From the NCBI RefSeq assembly GCF_000820105.1, contig NZ_CDDB01000001.1, positions 62,001 through 126,000 on the forward strand: DNA of 64,000 bases, in the 5' to 3' direction. Shown piece by piece: positions 36,669 to 44,319 of this stretch. The position numbers were made by a program, and so were the translations under genes. Every line of letters starts with the position of its first letter. The stretch's first letter is position 1. The notes below the pieces were generated by a model. The model was not told the DNA's origin. It saw only the letters and a list, made by a program, of their open reading frames with translations, and did no database searches. Origin of the DNA: Aeromonas schubertii. Lineage in GTDB: Bacteria; Pseudomonadota; Gammaproteobacteria; Enterobacterales; Aeromonadaceae.

Positions 36669-37385
36669 ATGAAGGTTGTCGATTTTCTGAAGCGCAAGAA
36701 GGAGATACTGGCGCAGCATCCATTTGAGCTCAAGGATTGGCTCTCTCCCGCCATACGCGATTATTGGCACGAGTTTCAGCAAAAGGCCCAGCACCATCCC
36801 CTGTTTGGTCGGGTGATCGAGTGGGGGGATGCCTCCCAACAGCAGGCACAGCCAGCCCAGGTGGCCGAGGCCCAGGTGGTCAACGGCACGCCCGAGGCGA
36901 GCCCGATCGCCCTGGAGGGGGAGGCGGCTGCCGTCCATGATCGCCTGCTCGCCCAGGTGGGAGAAGAGACCCACGTCGGTGAGTGGCTGCTGGTGGATCA
37001 GGCCATGATCGACGGTTTTGCCCGGGTGACGGGGGATCACCAGTGGATCCACACCAACCCCGAGCGTGCCGCCGCCGAGTCGCCCTTCAAGACCACCATC
37101 GCCCACGGCTTCCTGACCCTGGCCCTGCTCCCGCAACTGACCGGCTCGGTCGACGAGAGCAACCCCGAGTTTCCAAGCGCCCGTATGGTGGTGAACTTTG
37201 GCCTAGACTCCGTGCGTTTTCCCTATCCCATCAAGGTGGATAGCCGCATTCGAGCCCGCACCAAACTGGCCCGGGTGACCCCGATCAAGGGGGGGATCGA
37301 GCTCCTCAAGGAGATCAAGGTCGAGATAGAGGGCGTACGTCGTCCCGGTTGTGTTATCGAGTCGCTCACCCGCCTCTACTTCTGA
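36669..37385 (+). CDS. MaoC-like hydratase/dehydratase
   Basis: 238 aa. The C-terminal hot-dog domain holds the hydratase-2 motif DGFARVTGDHQWIHTNPERA with catalytic Asp and His, followed by TTIAHGFLTLALLP. An N-terminal segment of about 100 residues (VVDFLKRKKEILAQHPFELK) is extra and may mediate assembly. Acts on enoyl-CoA or hydroxyacyl-CoA thioesters, as PhaJ-type enzymes do. Start ATG at 36669, with AAAGGAAAGGTTG upstream. The thioester substrate is unknown. Confidence 0.82.
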   Translation: MKVVDFLKRKKEILAQHPFELKDWLSPAIRDYWHEFQQKAQHHPLFGRVIEWGDASQQQAQPAQVAEAQVVNGTPEASPIALEGEAAAVHDRLLAQVGEETHVGEWLLVDQAMIDGFARVTGDHQWIHTNPERAAAESPFKTTIAHGFLTLALLPQLTGSVDESNPEFPSARMVVNFGLDSVRFPYPIKVDSRIRARTKLARVTPIKGGIELLKEIKVEIEGVRRPGCVIESLTRLYF

Positions 37386-37401
37386 GTTCGATGAGTGCAA
37401 T

Positions 37402-37425
37402 CGACAGGGCCTGCGGGCCCTGTCG
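37402..37425. terminator. Bidirectional terminator between the MaoC gene and the solute-binding gene
   Basis: CGACAGGGCC-TGCG-GGCCCTGTCG, a perfect 10-bp stem between convergent stop codons at 37385 and 37429. Confidence 0.78.
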
Positions 37426-37428
37426 TCG

Positions 37429-38148
37429 TTACTGGCCTTCTGTCAGCGCCTGATAACGACCGCTGGTGTGCAGCCGGCGCAGCCCCGCATCGAAGTGATC
37501 GCGCATCGTGGGCTCGCGAAAGGCGAAGTGGTAGACGGTGGGCGCAAAGAGGGGGTTTTCGATGACCCGCTGCGGGTCATAGACAGTGGGGGCCTCTTTG
37601 GCGAAGTGACGGCGGTAGTACTCGAAGATGCGCCGCTCCAGCACGATGGCCTGGGCGCGCCCTTCGAAGAGCTGGCGCACCTGGTGCTCCTGGCGGGGCT
37701 GCTCCTGATAGGATTGGCTCAATGTGGCGGCATGGTCGAACTCGGGACCCAGGATCTCGCGGGCCTTGGGGAAGGCGACCACATGCAGCCCCGCCAGCTC
37801 CTCGAGGCGGTTGAGCCGGTGAGGGGCCAACGTAAAGATGCGGTTATAGAAGGTGATAACGGGGGCCGACAGGTATCCCTTCTGCAGCATGCCCGGTTTG
37901 ACGTTGATGATGGCATCGAGCTTGCCTTGCTCCATCAGCGCGAAGGTCTGGCGCAGGGGGAGATAGTGGAAAGAGAGGGTATAGGGGGCCCCGGCCAGCG
38001 CCTCGCGCAGCAGCGACAGCTCGATGCCGCTATCTGTTTCCCGGATGACATAGGGGGGAATGGCAAAGCTGACTCCGACCTTGAGCGTCTCGGCGGGAGC
38101 CGGGTTTGCCAGCAGCATCAGCAGTAGTGTGATCAGCGCTCTTGCCAT
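37429..38148 (-). CDS. Periplasmic solute-binding protein (family 3-like)
   Basis: 239 aa with a signal peptide (MARALITLLLMLLANPAPAE) and the family-3 fold start ETLKVGVSFAIPPYVIRETDSG, then LSLLREALAGAPYTLSFHY and DAIINVKPGMLQKGY. No permease gene is adjacent. It starts 56 bp downstream of the mobB-moeA stop on the same strand and may be read through from the tup operon. Two adjacent ATGs (38151, 38148) are possible; GGGGGATA fits the second better. Ligand unknown. Confidence 0.72.
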   Translation of the reverse strand: MARALITLLLMLLANPAPAETLKVGVSFAIPPYVIRETDSGIELSLLREALAGAPYTLSFHYLPLRQTFALMEQGKLDAIINVKPGMLQKGYLSAPVITFYNRIFTLAPHRLNRLEELAGLHVVAFPKAREILGPEFDHAATLSQSYQEQPRQEHQVRQLFEGRAQAIVLERRIFEYYRRHFAKEAPTVYDPQRVIENPLFAPTVYHFAFREPTMRDHFDAGLRRLHTSGRYQALTEGQ

Positions 38149-38203
38149 CATTATCCCCCGACCTGTGTCGGGCCATTGTGACACACAATCCCCGTGAAAA
38201 CGC

Positions 38204-39961
38204 CTATCCCAGCAATCCCTGCAGGGGATGGATCCAGACCGCCTCGCCGGTGCGAATGCCCGGCTGGGAGGGGAGGATCTCGATAAGGCAGTTGGCCCTC
38301 GACAGTGAGCTCAAGATCCCCGATCCCTGGGGGCCCGTGGTGCGTACCTGCAGCTGGCCGTTGGCATCCTGCTCGGCGATGCCGCGCAGAAATTCGCTGC
38401 GTCCGGGGCGGCTTCTCATGGGCTCCAGGGCGCGGGCCATCAGGCGCCACGGCCGCCAGTTGCGGCCCTCCAGGGCATGCAGGGCCGGCAACACGAATTG
38501 CAGGAAGCAGACCACGGCCGCCACCGGATTGCCCGGCAAGCCGAAGAAGGGGGTCTCTCCCAGCTTGCCGAAGGCGAGCGGGCGTCCCGGGCGCATCTGA
38601 ATACGCCAGAAGGCCACGGCGCCCAGCTTCTCCAAGGCATCGCGGATATAGTCCGCATTGCCTACCGATACTCCCCCCGAACTCAGCACCAGGTCGCACT
38701 CGGCGGCGGCCTGTTGCAGGACGCTCTCCATCATCGCCTGATTGTCGGGCAGGATCCCCAGATCCACCACCTCGCCTCCGGCACGCTCGATAAGGGCGCG
38801 CAGGGTGAAGCGGTTGCTGTCGTAGATGGCGCCCGGGCGCAGGGGCTCCCCCGGAGCCTGCACCTCATCACCGGTGCTAAAGAGTGCCACCCTGAGGGGG
38901 GCCAGCACAGTCAGCTCCGGGTAGCCCAGAGAGGCGGCAAGTCCCAGCTCCGGGGCTCCGAGCCGGGTGGCTGCGGGAATGGCGATGGCGCCGGCGGCGA
39001 GATCCTCTCCCGCCTGGCGCACATTCTGCCCCTGTTTCAGCGGCGCAGTAAAACGCACCATGCCTGCCTCTTCGATGGCCTGCTCGCGCATCACCACCGT
39101 ATCGACGCCGGCGGGCAGCGGGGCGCCCGTCATGATCCGTACCGCCTCTCCGGGGGCCAGCTGCAGCGAGCTCGGGTGACCGGCCAGCACCTCGCCCATC
39201 AGGCGCCACTGGCCGCAGGCGAGATCCGTGCCGCACAGGCCATAGCCATCCATGGCCGAGTTGGCGTGGGGCGGCACATTGACCGGACTGGTCAGGCTGG
39301 CTGCCAGCACCCGGCCAAGGCACTGGGCCAGGGGCAGGGTCTGCTGGCGGGGATGGGGGGTGAGGGCCTTAAGGATGCGCTCGCGGGCCTGCTCGACCGA
39401 GAGAAAGGCGGGGCTCAAGGCATCGCAGCCGCTCTCGGCCCGGGTCGGGGCGGCCAGATGGGCCTCGATAAAGTCGGCGATGGCCGCAACCTCGTTGAGC
39501 GGCAGCAGTGGCACCGTGAGCTCGAGGGGCACGTCCGAGGCGACCGCCAGCAGATCCTCGGGGCGTACCTCGGGCAGGGGCTTGCCCAAGGCGGCGCGGT
39601 GCAGGGCAATCTTGGGGATGGGGTCGTGCTTGAATCCCTCGACCAGGATGAGGTCGAGGGCGCGCCGATCCAGCTTGGCCAGCAGCTCGCCGAGGGGGGC
39701 CTCCCCTTGCGGGGTCTCGGTCAGGTGGGCGTGGCGCCGGGAGGAGGCGATCAGCACCTGGCTGGCCCCGGCCTTGCGCAGGCGCCAGCTATCCTTGCCC
39801 GGTTGATCCAGATCGAAGTCGTGGTGGGCGTGCTTGAGCACGGCCAGGCGCAGCCCCCGTCCGGTGAGCTCGGGGATCAGCTGTTCGAGCAGGGTGGTCT
39901 TGCCGGTACCGCTCCAGGCGGCGAAGCCGATGATGGGGAGATCGGGGCTAATTTGAGTCAT
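38204..39961 (-). CDS. Fused MobB / molybdopterin molybdotransferase MoeA
   Basis: 585 aa. Residues about 1-175 are a MobB GTPase (Walker A in WSGTGKTT, 16-23; LILVEGFKHDPIPKI), which aids MGD synthesis. Residues about 185-585 are MoeA (PPHANSAMDGYG, LAPGEAVRIMTGAPLPAG, LVLSSGGVSVGNADY, FFGLPGNPVA), which inserts molybdate or tungstate into adenylated molybdopterin. The fusion is known in related bacteria. It overlaps mobA by 14 nt and is the last core gene of the tupABC operon. Confidence 0.95.
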   Translation of the reverse strand: MTQISPDLPIIGFAAWSGTGKTTLLEQLIPELTGRGLRLAVLKHAHHDFDLDQPGKDSWRLRKAGASQVLIASSRRHAHLTETPQGEAPLGELLAKLDRRALDLILVEGFKHDPIPKIALHRAALGKPLPEVRPEDLLAVASDVPLELTVPLLPLNEVAAIADFIEAHLAAPTRAESGCDALSPAFLSVEQARERILKALTPHPRQQTLPLAQCLGRVLAASLTSPVNVPPHANSAMDGYGLCGTDLACGQWRLMGEVLAGHPSSLQLAPGEAVRIMTGAPLPAGVDTVVMREQAIEEAGMVRFTAPLKQGQNVRQAGEDLAAGAIAIPAATRLGAPELGLAASLGYPELTVLAPLRVALFSTGDEVQAPGEPLRPGAIYDSNRFTLRALIERAGGEVVDLGILPDNQAMMESVLQQAAAECDLVLSSGGVSVGNADYIRDALEKLGAVAFWRIQMRPGRPLAFGKLGETPFFGLPGNPVAAVVCFLQFVLPALHALEGRNWRPWRLMARALEPMRSRPGRSEFLRGIAEQDANGQLQVRTTGPQGSGILSSLSRANCLIEILPSQPGIRTGEAVWIHPLQGLLG

Positions 39962-40532
39962 GGCGGGCGAGCTCGTCGGGGCTGTTTAAATTGTCGAAGG
40001 CGTGGGGGCAGTCGGAGAAATCGGCCAGCACCATGGTGTGCCTGGCATACCAGCGGTCGATGCGGCGCTCTCCGGCGGCCAGGGTGGCGGCCAGGGATCC
40101 TCTGAGGGAGCGTTTGACCAGGGCGACCACGGGTTGCAGCCACTCCCCGTCGTGGGCCACCACCACCTCGCATTCGGGGGTGCGGGCGGCCTGGAGGCGT
40201 GATACCAGATCCCGCGGCAGGAAGGGGGTGTCACAGGGAACAAACAGTACCCACTCACTCGTGGCGGCCTCAAGCCCCGCCAGCATGCCGGCCAGGGGGC
40301 CGGGGTAGTCGCCCAGGGTGTCGCTCACCACGGGGGCGAGCGCCTGATAGCGCGCCAGATTGCGGTTGGCATTGATAAGCAGGCCGTCGACCTGGGGGGC
40401 CAGGCGCTCTTGCACGTGGCAGATGAGGGGCTTGCCCCGCAGGGGGATCCACCCCTTGTCGCTGCCTCCCATACGGGTGGCTCGGCCACCGGCGAGGATG
40501 ACGGCGATGAGGGTGTCAGGCGCGTTGGACAT
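39948..40532 (-). CDS. mobA: Molybdenum cofactor guanylyltransferase MobA
   Basis: 194 aa. Nucleotide loop LAGGRATRMGGSDKGWIPL, then ADVDGLLINANRN-like VDGLLINANRNLARY, GPLAGMLAGLEAA and FVPCDTPFLP (the metal-binding Asp). Adds GMP to molybdopterin to give MGD, needed by the formate dehydrogenase. Start taken at 40532 with AAGAG 6 nt upstream; 40538 is also possible. It overlaps the end of tupC by 17 nt. Confidence 0.93.
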   Translation of the reverse strand: MSNAPDTLIAVILAGGRATRMGGSDKGWIPLRGKPLICHVQERLAPQVDGLLINANRNLARYQALAPVVSDTLGDYPGPLAGMLAGLEAATSEWVLFVPCDTPFLPRDLVSRLQAARTPECEVVVAHDGEWLQPVVALVKRSLRGSLAATLAAGERRIDRWYARHTMVLADFSDCPHAFDNLNSPDELARHDSN

Positions 40533-41214
40533 GGGCATCTCTTGTTGGCATGCGATAGAGGGTCAGGGGGCTGCTCTCCTGTAACTGGCCGTGTTGCAGC
40601 AGCCAGTGGCGCTGGCAGTGGCGGGTCAACAGGTTCTCCTGGTGGCTGGTCACCACCCGGGCGCAGCCCCGGGAGCCCAGATCTTGCGTCAGATCGGCCA
40701 TCAGGGCAATGGAGTGATGGTCGAGATTGGCGGTGGGCTCGTCGAGCAGCAGGAAGGCGGGCTCCAGCACCCAGGCCCGGGCCAGGGCCAGGCGCTGGCG
40801 CTCCCCCCCCGAGAGCAGCGACACATGCTCCCCCGCCAGGTGATCGAGATCGGCCCGGTGCAGGGCATCCACCAGACGCCTGGCCGATCCCCGCCGGGCC
40901 CCCCAGCCCAGGTTGTCGCGCACCGTGCCGTCGAACAGATAGGGGCTCTGGTGCAGGTAGATGACCCGCCCCGGCCCCGGCTCTCCCAGACCCAGGCGGC
41001 GTGCCAGCCGCAGGGGGAGGGGAGGGCGGTTATTGAGGCGCCCCCGGGTGGGGCGCTGCAGTCCGGCCAGGATCTTGAGCAAGGTGGTCTTGCCCACCCC
41101 GTTGGCTCCGCGCAGCCAGATGGCCTCTCCCGGCTGGATGGCGAGCTCGGGAATATAGAAGAGCGGGCGCTCGCCGAACTGCATATGGAGGTGGTGGGCG
41201 TGAAGGGCAAGCAT
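40516..41214 (-). CDS. tupC: Tungstate ABC transporter ATPase
   Basis: 232 aa. Walker A GANGVGKTT at 36-44, signature LLSGGERQRLALARA, Walker B FLLLDEPTANLDHHS and switch His VVTSHQ. Short single-domain ATPase without the C-terminal TOBE domain of ModC, in keeping with TupC. Begins 1 nt after the tupB stop. Confidence 0.87.
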   Translation of the reverse strand: MLALHAHHLHMQFGERPLFYIPELAIQPGEAIWLRGANGVGKTTLLKILAGLQRPTRGRLNNRPPLPLRLARRLGLGEPGPGRVIYLHQSPYLFDGTVRDNLGWGARRGSARRLVDALHRADLDHLAGEHVSLLSGGERQRLALARAWVLEPAFLLLDEPTANLDHHSIALMADLTQDLGSRGCARVVTSHQENLLTRHCQRHWLLQHGQLQESSPLTLYRMPTRDAHVQRA

Positions 41215-41215
41215 G

Positions 41216-41917
41216 TCAGCTCCTCAGAAAGGCGCGCCCCTGCAGCAGCGCGAGCAAGAGGTTGAGCAGCAGGGCCAGGGCCAGCAGCACCATGCCCAGG
41301 GCAATGCCCTGGGTGAAGGCTCCCTTCTGGGTCTCCAGGGCGATGGCGGTGGTGATGTTGCGGGTGAAGTAGAGGATGTTCCCCCCCACCAGGGTGGCGC
41401 ACCCCACCTCGGTGACGATACGGCTAAAGGCGGTCACCCCGGCGGCCAGCAGGCCGAAGCGGCACTCGTGGCACACCTGACGCAAGGCGCGCAGGCGAGA
41501 GCCCGAGAGGGTGAGCGCGGTCTCGAAGGCGCGGCGGTCACTGTGCTGAAAGGTGGCGTGAGACATGGCGGCGACCACCGGAAAACCGATCAGCACCTGG
41601 CCCGCTATCATCCCCTGCTGGGTGAAGAGCCACTGCCAATCCCCCAGGGGACCGGAGCGGGAGAGGAGCATATAGAGCAGCAGACCGATCACGACGGTGG
41701 GGATCGACTGCAGGGTGTGCAGCAGGGTGAGCCAGAGCCAGCGCGCCGGCAGAGGCAGATAGGCCAGGGCGAAGCCGAGCAGCAGGGCCGGCAACCAGCA
41801 GATGGCCAGCGCCAGCCCCGAGACGGTAAAGGAGATCCCGACTATCTGCCACAGGTCGGGATCGCCGCCGAGCAGCAGGCCGAGGGCCTGCCGGGTGGTC
41901 TCCAGCAGTGAACTCAT
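41216..41917 (-). CDS. tupB: Tungstate ABC transporter permease
   Basis: 233 aa, about five membrane helices. The coupling segment is FETALTLSGSRLRALRQVCHECRFGLLAAGVTAF (key residues EAA-like ETALTLSG...G). LLHTLQSIPTVVIGLLLYML and TLVGGNILYFTRNITTAIAL are as in TupB permeases. Its ATG overlaps the tupA stop (ATGA), so the transporter is co-translated. Confidence 0.87.
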   Translation of the reverse strand: MSSLLETTRQALGLLLGGDPDLWQIVGISFTVSGLALAICWLPALLLGFALAYLPLPARWLWLTLLHTLQSIPTVVIGLLLYMLLSRSGPLGDWQWLFTQQGMIAGQVLIGFPVVAAMSHATFQHSDRRAFETALTLSGSRLRALRQVCHECRFGLLAAGVTAFSRIVTEVGCATLVGGNILYFTRNITTAIALETQKGAFTQGIALGMVLLALALLLNLLLALLQGRAFLRS

Positions 41918-42729
41918 GCCTGCTTGTCGGCGTCCGCCACAAACAGCTGCTTGCCGTTCACGCTAAAGCGGTTGATCAGGGCCTGACCATGCCGGGAGAC
42001 CAGCCAGTCGCTGAGGACCCGGGCCCCCTGGGTATTGAGCTTGGGCCAGCGCTCGGGGTTGACCAGGATCACCTGATAGGGGTTGAACAGGCGCGGGTCC
42101 CCCTCCAGCAGCAGGGCCAGCTTGAGCTTGCCCTCATAGGCGAGCCAGGTGCCGCGATCGGTGAGGGTGTAGCCGCCCAGCTCGGAAGTCATGTTGAGCG
42201 TCGGCCCCATCCCCTGACCGATGGACTTGTAGCCCTTGAAGGCCGGGGTGATGCCGGCGGCCTGCCACAGGCTCTTCTCCTTGATATGGGTGCCCGACTC
42301 ATCGCCGCGCGAGACGAAGGTGGCATCCTGTCCGGCCAGGGTCTTGAGGGCCTGGGCCGCATCCTGCTTGCCCTTGATACCGGCCGGATCGCTCTTTGGG
42401 CCGACCAGCACGAAGTCGTTGTACATCAGGTGGCGCGGCTCGATGCCAAAGCCCCCGTCCACGAACTTCTTCTCGGCGCTCGGGGCATGGGTCATCACCA
42501 GATCCACGTCGCCATTCTCCCCCATCTTGAGGCTCTGGCCGGTGCCGGCGGCCAGCACCTGCACCTGATAACCGGTCTCCTTGGTAAATTGGGGCAGCAG
42601 CCAGCCCAGCAGGCCCGACTGCTCGGTGCTGGTGGTGGTGGCGAGGCGGATGAGGGGTTTGACCGGCTCGGCCTGGGCCAGTTGGCCGAGCAGCAGGGTG
42701 CCGAGTAACAGGGCGGCGAGGCGTTTCAT
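41914..42729 (-). CDS. tupA: Tungstate-binding periplasmic protein
   Basis: 271 aa. Signal peptide MKRLAALLLGTLLLGQLAQA, then RLATTTSTEQSGLLGWLLPQ, the TTTST-x-SGL oxyanion motif of TupA, plus DLVMTHAP, SRGDESGTH and TLNMTSELGGYTLTDRGT. TupA binds tungstate with very high affinity against molybdate. Start from GGAGAATCTCATG. It is the first gene of tupA-tupB-tupC-mobA-mobB/moeA and lies 66 bp downstream of a perfect sigma-54 promoter. A second role for molybdate cannot be excluded. Confidence 0.87.
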   Translation of the reverse strand: MKRLAALLLGTLLLGQLAQAEPVKPLIRLATTTSTEQSGLLGWLLPQFTKETGYQVQVLAAGTGQSLKMGENGDVDLVMTHAPSAEKKFVDGGFGIEPRHLMYNDFVLVGPKSDPAGIKGKQDAAQALKTLAGQDATFVSRGDESGTHIKEKSLWQAAGITPAFKGYKSIGQGMGPTLNMTSELGGYTLTDRGTWLAYEGKLKLALLLEGDPRLFNPYQVILVNPERWPKLNTQGARVLSDWLVSRHGQALINRFSVNGKQLFVADADKQA

Positions 42730-42794
42730 GAGATTCTCCATTGGCTGGTGACTGGGGCCCGCTCCGGGGTCCTCCTGGATGGGGGATCCTGTTA

Positions 42795-42809
42795 GCAAGG
42801 GGAGTGCCA
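42795..42809 (-). promoter_or_regulatory. Sigma-54 promoter of the tup operon
   Basis: On the minus strand TGGCAC-TCCCC-TTGC is an exact match to the -24/-12 consensus TGGCAC-N5-TTGC, with the GG and GC dinucleotides at the canonical 10-bp distance. It lies 66 bp before tupA. Confidence 0.85.
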
Positions 42810-42816
42810 GCTCGAA

Positions 42817-42857
42817 CGACATTAATAAAGTTAATATAAAACAATTGGTTAATGTCG
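42817..42857. promoter_or_regulatory. Candidate activator-binding inverted repeat
   Basis: CGACATTAA at 42817-42825 and TTAATGTCG at 42849-42857: perfect 9-bp arms, centres 32 bp apart (three helical turns), just upstream of the tup sigma-54 promoter. An inner ATTAA-TAAAG-TTAAT is also present. CGACAT recurs at 42887-42892 and ATGTC at 42924-42928. Likely upstream activating site for the divergent NtrC-type regulator (inference). Confidence 0.55.
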
Positions 42858-42978
42858 GATCTTGAGCGCGGGGGCCGGCCCCTGTGCGACATCCCCTTGG
42901 TTTATAAGGGTAAAGAGGACAAAATGTCTCACCCCTTGGCGGCCTTTGGGCCCGGATTGTCCCAGTGCGAGAACTCCC

Positions 42979-44319
42979 ATGACATTGCCCCTCCCCAGCT
43001 GGTCTGCCCTCTCTTTGCTCATCGTCGATGACGAGCCCGGCATGCGCTCCTTCCTGTGCAAGGCGCTGGCCAGGCGCTTCGCCCAGATCGAGGTGGCCGC
43101 CAGCGTGGAGGAGGCCGAGGCCCTGCGCAGCCGGATGCACTTTGACCTCATCATCGCCGACATCCGATTGCCGGGGCGCTCGGGCATCGAGTGGCACGAA
43201 TCCTTGCAACCCGAGGAGCGCCGCTCCGATCTCATCTTCATGACCGGCTTCGGTGACATGGAGTCGGCCCTGCGCGCCCTGCGCCTCGGGGCGAGCGACT
43301 TTATCCTCAAGCCCTTCAACCTCGAGCAGATGGTGCAGTCGGTGGACCGCGTCATCGCCCGGCGCCGACTGGAGCGGGAGAACTGGCTGCTGCGCCAGGA
43401 GGTGAGCAAACACTTCCCCATGCAACTCATCGGTGACTCGGCCAACACCCGCGAGCTCAAGACCCTGATCGCCCGGGTTGCCCCTTCACCGGCTGCCGTG
43501 CTGGTGGAGGGGGAGTCGGGCACCGGCAAGGAGCTGGTGGCCCGCGCCCTGCACCAGCTCAGTGGCCGCAGCGGTGCCTTCGTGCCGGTCAACTGCGCCG
43601 CCATTGCCCCCGAGCTGCTCGAGAGCGAATTGTTCGGCCACCTGCAGGGGGCCTTCACCGGCGCCCGCAAGGGGCGCGATGGGCTGTTTCGCGAGGCGCA
43701 CCAGGGGACGCTGTTTCTCGACGAGATCGGCGAGATGCCCCTGGCCATGCAATCCTCCCTGCTGCGGGCCCTGGAGCAGAAGGCGATCCGCCCGGTCGGG
43801 GGGGAGCGGGAGCTGCCGGTGGACGTGCGCATCGTCGCCGCCACCAACCGCAACCTCAAGGCCGAGGTAGAGGCGGGGCGTTTTCGCGCCGACCTCTACT
43901 ACCGCCTCAACGTGGTCACCCTGCGGGTCGCCCCCCTGCGCGAGCGCCCCGAGGATATCCCCGCCCTGGTCCACCACTTCACCACCCGCCTCACCGCCGA
44001 GATGGGGATGGAGCCCCTCCACTGGACCCATGAGGATGTGGCCGCCATGCAGGGCCACGACTGGCCCGGCAATGTGCGGGAGCTGCGTAACCTCATCGAG
44101 CGCAGCCTGCTGCTCGGCAAGCCCCCGGCCCTGGAGTGGCAGAGCCCGGCCCGCTCCGAGGGGGGCTATCCGGACGAGTGGGATCTGGCGCGGGTGGAGC
44201 GCGCCCATATCGAGCAGGTGGTGGCCTGCTGTGACGGGAACAAGTCGGCGGCGGCCCGCATCCTGGGGGTGGCCCGCAAGACCCTGGAGCGCAAGTTCAA
44301 GGAGTGGGAGTCGTGCTAG
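42979..44319 (+). CDS. Sigma-54-dependent NtrC-type response regulator
   Basis: 446 aa. Receiver domain about 10-125 with the phosphoacceptor D61 (LIIADIRLPG) and acidic D17/D18. AAA+ domain about 145-385 with Walker A GESGTGKE (178-185) and the sigma-54-contacting GAFTGA loop (224-229). Fis-type HTH at the C-terminus (NKSAAARILGVARKTLERKF). Start at MTLPLPSWSALSLLIVDDEP; the upstream extension is unlike any receiver. Divergent from tupABC and overlapping the kinase gene. Its likely targets are the sigma-54 promoters before tupA, fdhD and the fdh operon. Confidence 0.92.
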   Translation: MTLPLPSWSALSLLIVDDEPGMRSFLCKALARRFAQIEVAASVEEAEALRSRMHFDLIIADIRLPGRSGIEWHESLQPEERRSDLIFMTGFGDMESALRALRLGASDFILKPFNLEQMVQSVDRVIARRRLERENWLLRQEVSKHFPMQLIGDSANTRELKTLIARVAPSPAAVLVEGESGTGKELVARALHQLSGRSGAFVPVNCAAIAPELLESELFGHLQGAFTGARKGRDGLFREAHQGTLFLDEIGEMPLAMQSSLLRALEQKAIRPVGGERELPVDVRIVAATNRNLKAEVEAGRFRADLYYRLNVVTLRVAPLRERPEDIPALVHHFTTRLTAEMGMEPLHWTHEDVAAMQGHDWPGNVRELRNLIERSLLLGKPPALEWQSPARSEGGYPDEWDLARVERAHIEQVVACCDGNKSAAARILGVARKTLERKFKEWESC

